Below, piece after piece: positions 22,502 through 30,863 of a DNA stretch of 64,000 nucleotides. The translations under genes were made by a program, and so were the position numbers. This DNA comes from Proluteimonas flavola. GTDB taxonomy: Bacteria; Pseudomonadota; Gammaproteobacteria; Xanthomonadales; Xanthomonadaceae. Position 1 is the stretch's first letter. The number at the start of each line of letters is the position of its first letter. The notes under the pieces were generated by a model. It saw nothing but the letters and a program-made list of their open reading frames with translations, had not been told where the DNA came from and ran no database searches. The stretch is taken from positions 62,001 to 126,000 of the forward strand of contig NZ_JAIWPU010000012.1 of assembly GCF_021191705.1 (NCBI RefSeq), written 5' to 3'.

Positions 22502-24880
22502 TCAAGATCCCTCCCCCAGCAACCACGCCCCGAACACCGGACCGGCGGAATAGCCGGCGTCGGGCTCGATCCGGACCCGCCAGCCGTCCGACGGCGGCGC
22601 GCGCCGCGCATCGGGCAGCGGGTAATCGACATCGACGAAGGCATCGCCGCGACCGCCCTCGAGCACTTCGTGCGCGACCGGCATGCCGTCGATGGAAATC
22701 GCGAACCGGCGGCGGTGTTCCTCGCCCCAGTAGCGCAGTCGCAGTGCCGCGGCCGGGCGGTCGCCGCGCAGGGTGAACGCGAACGCGCCGCCGGTGCGCG
22801 CGTCGCGTCCCGGCACGCGCCGGTAGACCACGGCGTGCGAGGCGCCGTCGACGACCAGCGCATGCGCCCGTTCGCTGGCCTCGTCGCCGAGCGCGATGCG
22901 GTCGAGGCTGCGCCGGTCCAGCGCCTCGGCCGCGTCGCGCTGTGCGGCCCGCGCCGCGTCCAGGGCGCGGCGCGCGTCGGCATCGACATGGCGGAAGTAG
23001 ATCCCATGGCGGCGGTCGTGCAAGGCGTGGAACGGTGCGAATTCGAGGCCGTCCGGATGCGTGGGCAGGCTGAGCGACAGCCGCCCGCCGTCGCGCACCG
23101 GGCCGAAGGCCTGTTCGACGCCCACCGGCAGCCAGGGCTCGACACCGTCCCACGGCGCGTCGGCCGGACCAAGGTCGGCGGCCAGCACGCAGGGGCCGCG
23201 CCGCAGCGTCACCAGCGTCGGATCGTCGGCGCCGGGTTCGATCCGCACCGGCAGCGCGAACTCGATCGCGATGCGGTCGCCGGCGCGCCAGGCGTGGTCG
23301 AGCAGCGCATGGCCGTCGCGGCGCGGCGGGTCCACGGCGCCGCCGTTGAGCGCGATCCGCGCCGCGCCCGCCCAGGCCGGGATGCGCAGCCGCAGCGTCC
23401 CCAATGCGTCCGGCGCGGCCGCCACGATCTCCAGTTCGACACGTCCGGCCTCGGGCAGCGTCGAGGTCATCCGCAGCGACAGGCCACGCCCGGGGTCGTC
23501 GAGCGTCGAGGGGATGTACAGGTCGACGCGCAGGTCGCGGCCCTCGAAGCCGTAGATGGCGTCGGAGAACTGCGCATGGCTCTCCATTCCGGTGCCGACG
23601 CAGCACCAGAACGCGCCTTCGGGCTCGGAATACCTGCGCGCCTCGCCGGTCTGCATCGGCGTCATGTAGGTGTAGCGGCCGCCGTCGGGATGCTGCTGCG
23701 ACAGGATGTGGTTGTAGAGCGCGCGCTCGTGGAACTCGACGTAGCGCGCATCGCCCGACCAGCGGTGCAGGTAGCGCCCGAGCCGCAGCATGTTCAGCGT
23801 GTTGCAGTGCTCGCAGGTCTGCTCGGTGACGTAGCGCGACAGCGTGCCGGGCGCCTGGAAGTACTCGCGGTCGGAATTGCCGCCGATCGCGTAGCTGTGG
23901 TGGTCGACCACGCGCTGCCAGAAGAACAGCGCCGCGGCCGCATCGGCGCGGTCGCCGTCGATCTCGTACTGGCGCGCGGCGCCGAGCAGCTTCGGGATCT
24001 GGGTGTTGGCGTGCAGCCGGGCGAGCCGGTCCTGGCCCGCGACCAGCGGATCGAGCACGCGGTCGTGGCGGAAACGGCGCGCCAGCGCCCGCCAGCGCGC
24101 ATCGCCGGTGCGTGCCGACAGCTCGGCCAGGCTCTCGGGCATGCCGCCGAACTCGCAGTCGAGCACCTGCTGCATCTGCGCGTGGTCCAGCGGCGCCAGC
24201 TTGCGCTCGACGTAGCCGGCCAGCCCGGTCGCGACCTCGAGCGCGTCCGCGTTGCCGCAGTGGCGGTGCGCGTCGAGCAGGCCCGCGAACAGCTTGTGCC
24301 AGGTGTAGAACGGCGCCCAACTGCCGTTGAGGGCGAATGGCAGCGCGCGGATCTCGCCGCGCGACACCTCGTCGAACACCACCCGCCCGCCGTCGACGGT
24401 GCCGTCGTCGCGCTTGCGGGTGAAGCCGGCGACGTAGCCGTCGCCGCCGGCGCGCTGGCAGCGCGCGAGCTCGGCGACGAGCGCATCGGCGCGCGCCCGG
24501 CAACCGGCATCGCCGTTGCCGCCATGCATCTGCGCCAGTGCGCTGAGGTAATGCCCCAGCGTGTGCCCGGCGATGGTGTCGCTCTCCCAGCCGCCGTAGA
24601 CCTCGCCCTGCGGCGGCAGTCCGGCCTGCACGTGGAAATTGTGCAGCAGGCGGCCGGGGTCGAGCCGCATCAGATACCCGCGGTTGGCGGCCACCGCATC
24701 GGCGAACACCGACGGCAGCAGCCGCACGCTGCCCGGCGCCGGCGGCTCGATGCGCCCGGGCGCGAACGCCCGGACCCGTGAAGGGAATCCCGTCCAGCCG
24801 ACGGCCAGCGCCGCCGCGCTCCAGGCCAGGAACCGCCGCCGTCCGGCGTCGGCGCCCCCGCCTGCGTCCACCGCAGCCAT
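22502..24880 (-). CDS. GH127 beta-L-arabinofuranosidase-type glycoside hydrolase, Tat-exported
   Basis: 792-aa protein of the GH127/DUF1680 family, which removes beta-L-arabinofuranose from glycans such as hydroxyproline-linked arabino-oligosaccharides. The zinc-thiolate active site is visible: E357 and C359 in TCEHCNTLN, and the C426-C427 pair in FWCCVGTG, where the first Cys is the nucleophile in characterised members. The N terminus has a twin-arginine type signal (RRRFLAW, then an Ala-rich helix), so the folded enzyme is probably sent to the periplasm. The start ATG shares one base with the upstream receptor stop (TGATG), so the two are translationally coupled. A lipid or cofactor site was not seen. 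Other family members include related beta-glycosidases, so substrate is inferred. Confidence 0.9.
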   Translation of the reverse strand: MAAVDAGGGADAGRRRFLAWSAAALAVGWTGFPSRVRAFAPGRIEPPAPGSVRLLPSVFADAVAANRGYLMRLDPGRLLHNFHVQAGLPPQGEVYGGWESDTIAGHTLGHYLSALAQMHGGNGDAGCRARADALVAELARCQRAGGDGYVAGFTRKRDDGTVDGGRVVFDEVSRGEIRALPFALNGSWAPFYTWHKLFAGLLDAHRHCGNADALEVATGLAGYVERKLAPLDHAQMQQVLDCEFGGMPESLAELSARTGDARWRALARRFRHDRVLDPLVAGQDRLARLHANTQIPKLLGAARQYEIDGDRADAAAALFFWQRVVDHHSYAIGGNSDREYFQAPGTLSRYVTEQTCEHCNTLNMLRLGRYLHRWSGDARYVEFHERALYNHILSQQHPDGGRYTYMTPMQTGEARRYSEPEGAFWCCVGTGMESHAQFSDAIYGFEGRDLRVDLYIPSTLDDPGRGLSLRMTSTLPEAGRVELEIVAAAPDALGTLRLRIPAWAGAARIALNGGAVDPPRRDGHALLDHAWRAGDRIAIEFALPVRIEPGADDPTLVTLRRGPCVLAADLGPADAPWDGVEPWLPVGVEQAFGPVRDGGRLSLSLPTHPDGLEFAPFHALHDRRHGIYFRHVDADARRALDAARAAQRDAAEALDRRSLDRIALGDEASERAHALVVDGASHAVVYRRVPGRDARTGGAFAFTLRGDRPAAALRLRYWGEEHRRRFAISIDGMPVAHEVLEGGRGDAFVDVDYPLPDARRAPPSDGWRVRIEPDAGYSAGPVFGAWLLGEGS

Positions 24881-27855
24881 CAGAACTTCAGCCGCGCGCC
24901 GAAGAAGTAGCGGCGCCCGAGCACGTCGTAGACGCCGACGTCGGTGTTCGCGTCGCCGGCCAGCGCGGTGCCGAGGATCGGCGGCTGGCGGTCGAACACG
25001 TTGTCGATGCCGGCGAACAGTTGCAGGCGGTCGGTGAAGTCGTAGCTGACGTTGGTGTCGAAGTACCACTGCCGCGGCGACTCGGCGACCGCGGCGGTGA
25101 TGCCCGGGCGCAGGTCGAACTTGTCGATCATCCGGCCCTGCAGCCGCAGCGACAGCGGGCCGCTGCGGTAGCCGGCCGAGAAGTTCAGCTTCAGGTCCGG
25201 AATCAGGATGTTGCCGGTGCCGCCGCCGCAGCCGCCGCCCATGTACCCGGCGCAGTCGATCTCGCCCTGGTCGGCGACGACCTGCATCGAGCGCTCGAAC
25301 AACCAACTGGTCAGCAGCGCCAGCGAGACCTCGCCTTCGTCGCCGCCGATGCCCGGCGCGCCGAAGCGGTAGTCGACCTGGAAGTCCAGGCCGCGGGCCC
25401 TGAGCAGGCCGATGTTCTGCAGGGTCGAGCGCACGTCGTCGATCTGGCCGTTGGGCAGGCGCACGATCGCCTGGCAGCTGGCCGCGGCCGGATCGAGCCG
25501 GCTGAAGCAGTCGGCGAGCATCTGGTTGGCGGTGATGCTGGTGATCGCATCCTCCACCTCGACCTCGAAGTAGTCGACCGCGAAGTGCAGGCCCTCGATC
25601 GACGGGATCGAGAACACCGCGCCGATGGTGAAGGTTTCCGAGGTCTCCTCGATCAGGTTGGGATTGCCGCCGGTGGTGCGCTCGAAGCCGACCGAGCCCT
25701 GGGTGAAGGTCGGCAGGTCGGCCGCCGGCACGCCCTGCTGGATGCACAGTTGCTGCTGCGCCGCGGTCGGGTTGGCGGCCGCGGTGCAGGGGTCGACGCC
25801 GGCGGTGAAGCCGCGGGTCTGCGGCGCGTACAGCTCGTTGAGGCTCGGCGCGCGGATCGCGACGTTGAACGCGCTGCGCAGGCGCAGCCAGTCGGTGGGC
25901 GCCCATTCGGCGCCGAGCTTCCAGGTATTGACGCCGCCGATGGTCGAATAGTCCGAGTAGCGCGCTGCGCCTTCGATCGCCAGGTCGTGGGCGAAGCGCG
26001 CGCCGCTGAGCAGCGGCACGCGGAACTCGCCGAACAGTTCCTTGACGCTGTACTCGCCCGCCATCGGCGATTGCGACACCGCGCCGTAGTCGCCCGAGAC
26101 GTCCATCGCGCTCGGCTGGAAGCGGTATTCGTCCTTGCGGTACTCGGCGCCGAACGCCAGCGACACCGCACCGGCCGGCAGGTCGAACAGGGTGCCGCTG
26201 AGCGAGGCGCCGCCGACGGTGCGGTCGAAGGTCTCGTAGCTGGTGCGGATCGGGGTCAGGAACGCCGCGGCGTCGGCGCTGATCGAGCCGAGGCCGAAGA
26301 TGCTCGCCGGCACGCAGCCGCTGGCCTGGTTGACGCAGACCAGGTTGCCGGCCGCGTCCACGGTGGCGTCGAGCGCCTGCGACAGGCGCGCCTGGTTGAT
26401 CTGGTTGTTGTTGGTGATGTCGGTGCGGGTGCGCTGCTCCTGCAGGAACGCGTCCCACTGCCACCAGTGGCCGCCGCCGACCTCGAAACTGCCGCGCAGC
26501 CCGCCGATGAGGTTGTAGCTGGCGCGCTCGTAGGTATAGAAGCGCGGGCCGAGTTCGTCCGCGCGACGGCCCGAGCCGACGATCGCGGCAACGCCGTCGC
26601 CATCGGGGTCGAAGATGTGCGCGTTGTCGGACAGGAACTGCCGCACCGCCGGCAGCAGCACCGGGTTGGAGACATAGTTGGGCACCAGCAGCGTCGACGA
26701 CGGCGCGCCCGGCGTGACGGGCGTGAACGAGTCCGGCGCCTGCTGGTAGCTGTTGCGGCTGTTGGCGTAGTAGCCCTCGCCGTAGGCCTCGACCGCGTCG
26801 TTGATGGTGAAATGCGCCAGCCCGCTGATCTGCGTGCGCTCGAGCGGCCGCTGCAGGTAGTTCAGGTCGGCGTAGTTGTAGGCGTCCTGCGGGCTGCAGT
26901 AGGGCAGCGGCGTACCGCCCTCGCCGAAGCGGATGCCGGTGATCGCGCTGCAATCGCCCGCCGGCGTCAGGTCCACGCCGACCAGCGAGCCGAGCTGCGC
27001 GCCGCTCAGGCCGATGCGCGTGCCGGGAATCGACCCGGAGCCGCCGGGGACGAGTTCGCCCGCGACGGTATCCAGCGGCACGCGCGAGAAATCGCGATCG
27101 GCCTGCAGCACCGCGTCGCGCTCGGTGCGGCTGATCGACAGCACCGCGTTGCCGCGGTCGTCGGCGAAGTTGCCGCCGATGGTCAGGTCGAACTTGTCGT
27201 AGGCGCCGTCGCCCTCGGCCGTCGCGCCATGGGTATAGGTCGCTTCCAGGCCTTCGAAGTCCTTGCGCAGGATGAAGTTGACCGCGCCGGCGATAGCGTC
27301 GGACCCGTAGACCGCCGATGCGCCGCCGGTGATGATCTCGACGTTCTCCACCAGCGCGTCGGGAATGCTGGCCAGGTCGACGACGCCGTCCGAGTTGGCC
27401 GGCATGAAGCGGCGGCCGTTGACCAGGGTCAGCGTGCGCGTCGCGCCGAGGCCGCGCAGGTTCGCGGTCAATACGCCCGAGCCGCCGCCGTTGTTGACGC
27501 TGGAGGTGTTGCCGGCCGCGAGCTGCGGGAACTCGTTGAGCACGGTCTCGATCGTCGCGCTGCCGGACATCGCGATCTCCTCGCGGGCGATGATCGTCGT
27601 CGGGCTCGGCGCGCTCAGATCGCTGCGGATCAGGCGCGAGCCGGTGACGGTCACCGCGTCGAGGCTGGTGACCTGCGCGGCGGACCCGCCCTCTTCGCTC
27701 TCCTGGGCCATCGCGTGCTGGGTGCCCAGCGCGGTACCCGCCAGGGCGATCGCGAGGCTGGCGGCGAGTCGTGCGATACGGGGACGCATCGCGCGCTGCT
27801 GGCATGTGGTGCTGGCCCGATCGCGGCCGGTACGGATACACGGAATCGCTGTCAT
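24880..27855 (-). CDS. TonB-dependent receptor paired with GH127 enzyme
   Basis: 991-aa outer-membrane receptor. Signal peptide region RPRIARLAASLAIALAG...AMA, TonB box region LDAVTVTGSR, plug (SATIETVLNEFPQL, LVNGRRFMP, VYGSDAIAGAVNF) and a long barrel ending in LKF. The start at MTAIPC has GGGGG about 6 nt upstream. MRPRIARL (27789) and an earlier Met (27894) are alternatives. Immediate coupling to a GH127 hydrolase suggests uptake of the arabinose-containing oligosaccharide cut by that enzyme (inference). A 597-nt region upstream holds its promoter and an ATGCG-N6-CGCAT palindrome resembling one before the hydroxyproline operon. Confidence 0.92.
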   Translation of the reverse strand: MTAIPCIRTGRDRASTTCQQRAMRPRIARLAASLAIALAGTALGTQHAMAQESEEGGSAAQVTSLDAVTVTGSRLIRSDLSAPSPTTIIAREEIAMSGSATIETVLNEFPQLAAGNTSSVNNGGGSGVLTANLRGLGATRTLTLVNGRRFMPANSDGVVDLASIPDALVENVEIITGGASAVYGSDAIAGAVNFILRKDFEGLEATYTHGATAEGDGAYDKFDLTIGGNFADDRGNAVLSISRTERDAVLQADRDFSRVPLDTVAGELVPGGSGSIPGTRIGLSGAQLGSLVGVDLTPAGDCSAITGIRFGEGGTPLPYCSPQDAYNYADLNYLQRPLERTQISGLAHFTINDAVEAYGEGYYANSRNSYQQAPDSFTPVTPGAPSSTLLVPNYVSNPVLLPAVRQFLSDNAHIFDPDGDGVAAIVGSGRRADELGPRFYTYERASYNLIGGLRGSFEVGGGHWWQWDAFLQEQRTRTDITNNNQINQARLSQALDATVDAAGNLVCVNQASGCVPASIFGLGSISADAAAFLTPIRTSYETFDRTVGGASLSGTLFDLPAGAVSLAFGAEYRKDEYRFQPSAMDVSGDYGAVSQSPMAGEYSVKELFGEFRVPLLSGARFAHDLAIEGAARYSDYSTIGGVNTWKLGAEWAPTDWLRLRSAFNVAIRAPSLNELYAPQTRGFTAGVDPCTAAANPTAAQQQLCIQQGVPAADLPTFTQGSVGFERTTGGNPNLIEETSETFTIGAVFSIPSIEGLHFAVDYFEVEVEDAITSITANQMLADCFSRLDPAAASCQAIVRLPNGQIDDVRSTLQNIGLLRARGLDFQVDYRFGAPGIGGDEGEVSLALLTSWLFERSMQVVADQGEIDCAGYMGGGCGGGTGNILIPDLKLNFSAGYRSGPLSLRLQGRMIDKFDLRPGITAAVAESPRQWYFDTNVSYDFTDRLQLFAGIDNVFDRQPPILGTALAGDANTDVGVYDVLGRRYFFGARLKF

Positions 27856-28452
27856 GGAAAACCCCCGGAGCAGGAAAAAGGATGTCGCTTGCATACCGCT
27901 GCGTGCCGTTCGGATTCCCCCGCTCCCGAAGCCCGCGCGGAGCGCGGATCACGGGAGCCACTCGCCCCTTTGCCGGTGAAATCCGATGGATGACGCTTCG
28001 ATGACTTGCAGTCTCCGCGCCGCGGACCGGCCGGGTCTTGCATCGATTGCCCCGAGACGATGCGGAAATTCGCATGATCGGGACGGGCGCCCGCTTCGCC
28101 CGCCGGGAAACGAGATCCTCGTGCCCGCATCGCCGGTTCCGCGAAAGCCGGACGCCGCGTCCGGTGGCGGTTCGGAAATCCGCGGGATCCAGTTTCGCCC
28201 GGGATATGAAGAATCCTGCGCCGGACCATGGAAATTTGCGGGTAATGCGGAGTCCGCCGGAGTTTCCGAGTGCGTCCGCGCGAACGTCCCGGCATCGGAT
28301 CGCTTCGACGTGTTCTGGACTCTCCGCCGGACTCGCGCGATGATCGACTGCGTGCGATTGCAGCACCGGACCATCCCATTTTTGGCCGGAATTCCCGAAA
28401 TAGGATGCGCAAATCGGCACAAACGAGAATCACGTCCTTCCAGGAGCCGACC
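27856..28452. other. 597-nt divergent promoter region
   Basis: Separates the receptor/GH127 operon (minus) from the alpha/beta hydrolase gene (plus). Codon-like structure is absent. It holds a palindrome at 28059-28078 and two weaker look-alikes near 28230 (ATGGAAATTTGCG) and 28408 (GATGCGCAAAT). No RNA gene was recognised. Confidence 0.6.
28059..28078. promoter_or_regulatory. ATGCG-N6-CGCAT palindrome, possible operator
   Basis: GATGCGGAAATTCGCATGAT contains a perfect ATGCG/CGCAT inverted repeat with a 6-nt centre. It matches 17 of 20 positions with the sequence at 43936-43955 before the PAS-AraC regulator gene. It may be a shared regulator site; chance cannot be ruled out. Confidence 0.4.
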
Positions 28453-29553
28453 ATGCCTTCATTCCGCCTGCTCGCACGCCCGCTCGCCGGCGTGCTGCTG
28501 CCCGCCCTGTTCGCCGTCGCGCATGCCGCGCCGGACACGACACCCGCATACGAGGCGGTCGAAGCGGACGCCATGCTGGACGCGGTCGCCTTCGCCAGCG
28601 GCGAAACGCTGCCCGAGGCCCGCATCCATTACCGCACCATCGGCCAGCCGCGCCGGGACGCGCAGGGGCGCATCGACAACGCGGTCCTGCTGCTGCACGG
28701 CACCGGCGGCAGCGGCGCGCAGTTCCTGCAGCCGCGCTTCGCCGACGCGCTGTTCGGCCCCGGCCAGCCGCTCGACGCCGGGCGCTACTTCATCCTGCTG
28801 CCCGACAACATCGGGCACGGCGGCTCGTCCAAGCCCAGCGACGGCCTGCGTACGGCGTTTCCCCGCTACGGCTATGCCGACATGGTCGCGATCCAGCACC
28901 GCTGGCTGACCGAATCGCTGGGCATCGATTCGCTGCGCCTGATCCTCGGCACCTCGATGGGCTGCATGCACATCTTCGACTGGGGGCAGCGCCATCCCGG
29001 CTTCGCCCGCGCGCTGATGCCGCTGGCCTGCCAGCCGGTGGAGATCGGCGACCGCAACCGGGTCTGGCGCAAGGCCGCGATGGACGCGATCCGCAGCGAT
29101 CCCGCCTGGCAGGACGGCCACTACACCACGCAGCCGCTGCTCGGGCTGCGCACCGCCTCGTCGCTGTCGGTCCTGGTCGGCATCGCCCCGCTGAACCTGC
29201 ACGCGAGCCACCCGGGACGCGACGCCGCCGACGCGTGGTGGGAAGAACGCTTCGCCGCCGACATCGGCGCGCGCGACGCCAACGACTGGCTCTACCAGCT
29301 CGACGCCTCGCGCGACTACGACCCGTCGCCCGAACTGGAGAAGATCGTCGACCCGGTGGTCTGGGTGAACTTCGCCGACGACTTCATCAACCCACCGGAA
29401 TTCGGCATCGCCGAGCGCCTGCAGCCGCGCATGCGCACGACCCGTCACGTGCTGGTGCCGGCCTCGGCCCGGACCCGCGGCCACGGCACGCACACCTCGG
29501 CCGCGATCTGGAAGGACGCGCTGGTGGAGCTGCTGGAACGCAGCGAACGATGA
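28453..29553 (+). CDS. Exported alpha/beta hydrolase of the MetX (homoserine acetyltransferase) family
   Basis: 366-aa protein with a signal peptide (residues 1 to about 23, LLARPLAGVLLPALFAVAHA) and an alpha/beta hydrolase fold of the MetX type: oxyanion region LLLHGTGGSG, nucleophile elbow LGTSMGCMH, Asp in NFADDFINPP and His in RGHGTH. True MetX enzymes are cytoplasmic, so a secreted homologue is unlikely to make methionine; it is more plausibly a periplasmic acyltransferase or esterase. CAGGAG lies 6 nt before the ATG, fixing the start. A GCGAAGC/GCTTCGC hairpin follows at 29568-29585. It stands alone, divergent from the receptor/GH127 operon. Confidence 0.85.
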   Translation: MPSFRLLARPLAGVLLPALFAVAHAAPDTTPAYEAVEADAMLDAVAFASGETLPEARIHYRTIGQPRRDAQGRIDNAVLLLHGTGGSGAQFLQPRFADALFGPGQPLDAGRYFILLPDNIGHGGSSKPSDGLRTAFPRYGYADMVAIQHRWLTESLGIDSLRLILGTSMGCMHIFDWGQRHPGFARALMPLACQPVEIGDRNRVWRKAAMDAIRSDPAWQDGHYTTQPLLGLRTASSLSVLVGIAPLNLHASHPGRDAADAWWEERFAADIGARDANDWLYQLDASRDYDPSPELEKIVDPVVWVNFADDFINPPEFGIAERLQPRMRTTRHVLVPASARTRGHGTHTSAAIWKDALVELLERSER

Positions 29554-29567
29554 GCGCGCCGCCGCAG

Positions 29568-29585
29568 AGCGAAGCTTGCTTCGCT
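29568..29585 (+). terminator. Short hairpin after the MetX-like gene
   Basis: AGCGAAGC TT GCTTCGCT is a perfect inverted repeat 15 nt after the stop codon. The small loop and lack of a T-run make it a weak terminator candidate. Confidence 0.35.
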
Positions 29586-29628
29586 GACTGCAGACGATAT
29601 GGTTGCCGCGCGATGATCGGGCTGCATT

Positions 29629-29643
29629 TAACGCCACGCGTTA
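29629..29643. promoter_or_regulatory. higBA operator palindrome
   Basis: TAACGC-CAC-GCGTTA is a perfect inverted repeat 13 nt before the higB start. It overlaps a TATTAT -10-like element. HigA antitoxins repress their own operon by binding such palindromes, so this is the probable HigA site. Confidence 0.6.
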
Positions 29644-29656
29644 TTATCCTTCAGGC

Positions 29657-29935
29657 GTGATCCAGTCCTTCCGCTGCTCCGATACGCAGAAGCTGTTCAA
29701 CACGGGCAGAAGCGCCCGGTTCTCCGGGATTGCCCGGGTGGCGACGCGCAAGCTGGCGCAACTGCATGCCGCGGTGACGCTGGAGTTCCTGCGTTCTCCG
29801 CCGGGCAACCGGCTGGAAGCGCTGAAGGGCAATCGCGCCGGGCAGCACAGCATCCGCATCAACGACCAGTGGCGGCTGTGCTTCGTCTGGACGGACGCCG
29901 GCCCGGGCAATGTGGAAATCGCGGACGACCACTGA
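29657..29935 (+). CDS. higB: HigB-family type II toxin (RelE-like RNase)
   Basis: 92-aa toxin of the HigB/RelE superfamily, normally a ribosome-dependent mRNA endonuclease. It starts at GTG; an upstream ATG in the same frame gives an 18-residue extension unlike the family and would cover the operator. Family features: SFRC-DTQKLF-TG at the start, basic helix RVATRKLAQLHAA, and the core LKGNRAGQHSIRINDQWRLCFVW. Toxin before antitoxin is the usual higBA order. The stop lies just before the antitoxin ribosome site. Confidence 0.93.
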   Translation: MIQSFRCSDTQKLFNTGRSARFSGIARVATRKLAQLHAAVTLEFLRSPPGNRLEALKGNRAGQHSIRINDQWRLCFVWTDAGPGNVEIADDH

Positions 29936-29945
29936 GGTGACGAAA

Positions 29946-30245
29946 ATGGTCAACAACGGTATGCGCCCCATCCATCCTGGCGAGATCCTGCGCGAGGATT
30001 TCCTGGTCCCGCTGGGCATGAGCGCCAGCGCACTGGCGACCGCCCTGCGCGTGCCTGCGCCGCGCGTCAACGACATCGTCCGCGAACGCCGCGCCGTCAC
30101 CCCGGATACCGCGCTGCGCCTGGCCCGGTACTTCGGCGGCGATGCGCAGAGCTGGATGCACCTGCAGGTGGCCTACGACCTGCGCCTGGCCGAGATCGCC
30201 GCGGCCAAGCAGATCCGGAAGGAAATCCTGCCGCGCGCGGCCTGA
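29946..30245 (+). CDS. higA: HigA-family antitoxin
   Basis: 99-aa XRE-type helix-turn-helix protein with the HigA N terminus (MRPIHPGEILREDFL--LG-S), a helix-turn-helix (SALATALRVPAPRVNDIVRERR) and a C-terminal dimer/antitoxin helix. It binds and neutralises HigB and represses the operon. GAGGTG lies about 7 nt before the ATG and overlaps the toxin stop codon (TGAGG), so the two are tightly coupled with a 10-nt gap. Confidence 0.95.
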   Translation: MVNNGMRPIHPGEILREDFLVPLGMSASALATALRVPAPRVNDIVRERRAVTPDTALRLARYFGGDAQSWMHLQVAYDLRLAEIAAAKQIRKEILPRAA

Positions 30246-30299
30246 ATCAGCCGTTCCCCCGTCCGCGACCGTCACCGGTGGCGTGGACCGCTCCGTCCC

Positions 30300-30367
30300 C
30301 GTAGGAGCGCCCCATGGGCGCGATAGGCGACTCGCAAGGCCCATCGCGCCCAGGGGGCGCGCCTACG
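30300..30367. repeat. REP-like palindrome overlapping a gene end
   Basis: Arms CGTAGGAGCGCCCCATGGGC... and ...GGGGGCGCGCCTACG form a long imperfect hairpin with the core GGGCGCGAT/ATCGCGCC. The right arm includes the stop codon of the minus-strand NTF2-like gene. It resembles the GTGGGAGCGCGC elements at 48855-49045 and is read as a REP-type extragenic element, doubling as a bidirectional terminator between higA and the peptidase operon. Confidence 0.7.
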
Positions 30368-30863
30368 GCCGGCAGTCGGAGGCCAGCAGGCGGTCGCCGG
30401 GGTCCGGTGTCGCCACCGACGACACGTGATTGAGCGCGATCACCCAGCGTCCGTCGACCTTGCGCATCAGCCGCGTGTTGATGCCGTACTGCGGCTCGGA
30501 TTCGCGCGCCAGGTGGTAGCGGCTGACCAGTTGCGCCGCGTCGTCGGCCAGGCGCTCGATGCGCAGGTCGTAGAAGCACAGCGTGCCGCGCGTGCCCGGC
30601 GCGCTACCGTAGTCGGCGACGTAATGGTCGAGCGTGCCCTGCCAGTCGCGCTGGAAGCGGCCGCGCGACACGAAGGTCACGCCCGGATTCATGAAACCGG
30701 CCATGTAGCCGCGGAAATCGCCGCGGTTCCAGGCCGCCTGCATGTCGGCGACGACGCTGCGGATCGCATGGTCCTCGGCTGGCCAGCCCGACGCGTCGGC
30801 GGTCCCGGCCGCTGCCAGCGCGGCGGCCAGGATCGATCCGGCGATGCGGCAGCGATGCGTCAT
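30363..30863 (-). CDS. Exported NTF2-like (SnoaL/DUF4440-type) protein
   Basis: 166-aa protein with a signal peptide (residues 1 to about 24, AGSILAAALAAAGTADA) and an NTF2-like cone fold: AIRSVVADMQAAWNRGD at the start of the domain, FMNPGVTFVSRG, then the strand FYDLRIERLADDAAQLVSRYHL and the closing WVIALNHVSS. Such proteins bind small ligands or act as accessory subunits; catalytic residues cannot be assigned. Its ATG overlaps the DUF885 stop (ATGA). It is the last gene of the peptide/hydroxyproline operon. Confidence 0.82.
   Translation of the reverse strand: MTHRCRIAGSILAAALAAAGTADASGWPAEDHAIRSVVADMQAAWNRGDFRGYMAGFMNPGVTFVSRGRFQRDWQGTLDHYVADYGSAPGTRGTLCFYDLRIERLADDAAQLVSRYHLARESEPQYGINTRLMRKVDGRWVIALNHVSSVATPDPGDRLLASDCRP

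Noticed and set aside
24880-27894. Earlier Met for the second TonB receptor
   Set aside because: Adds 13 residues with no better ribosome site; kept as an alternative only.
29603-29656. Upstream ATG for higB
   Set aside because: Would cover the operator palindrome and adds residues absent from the family.
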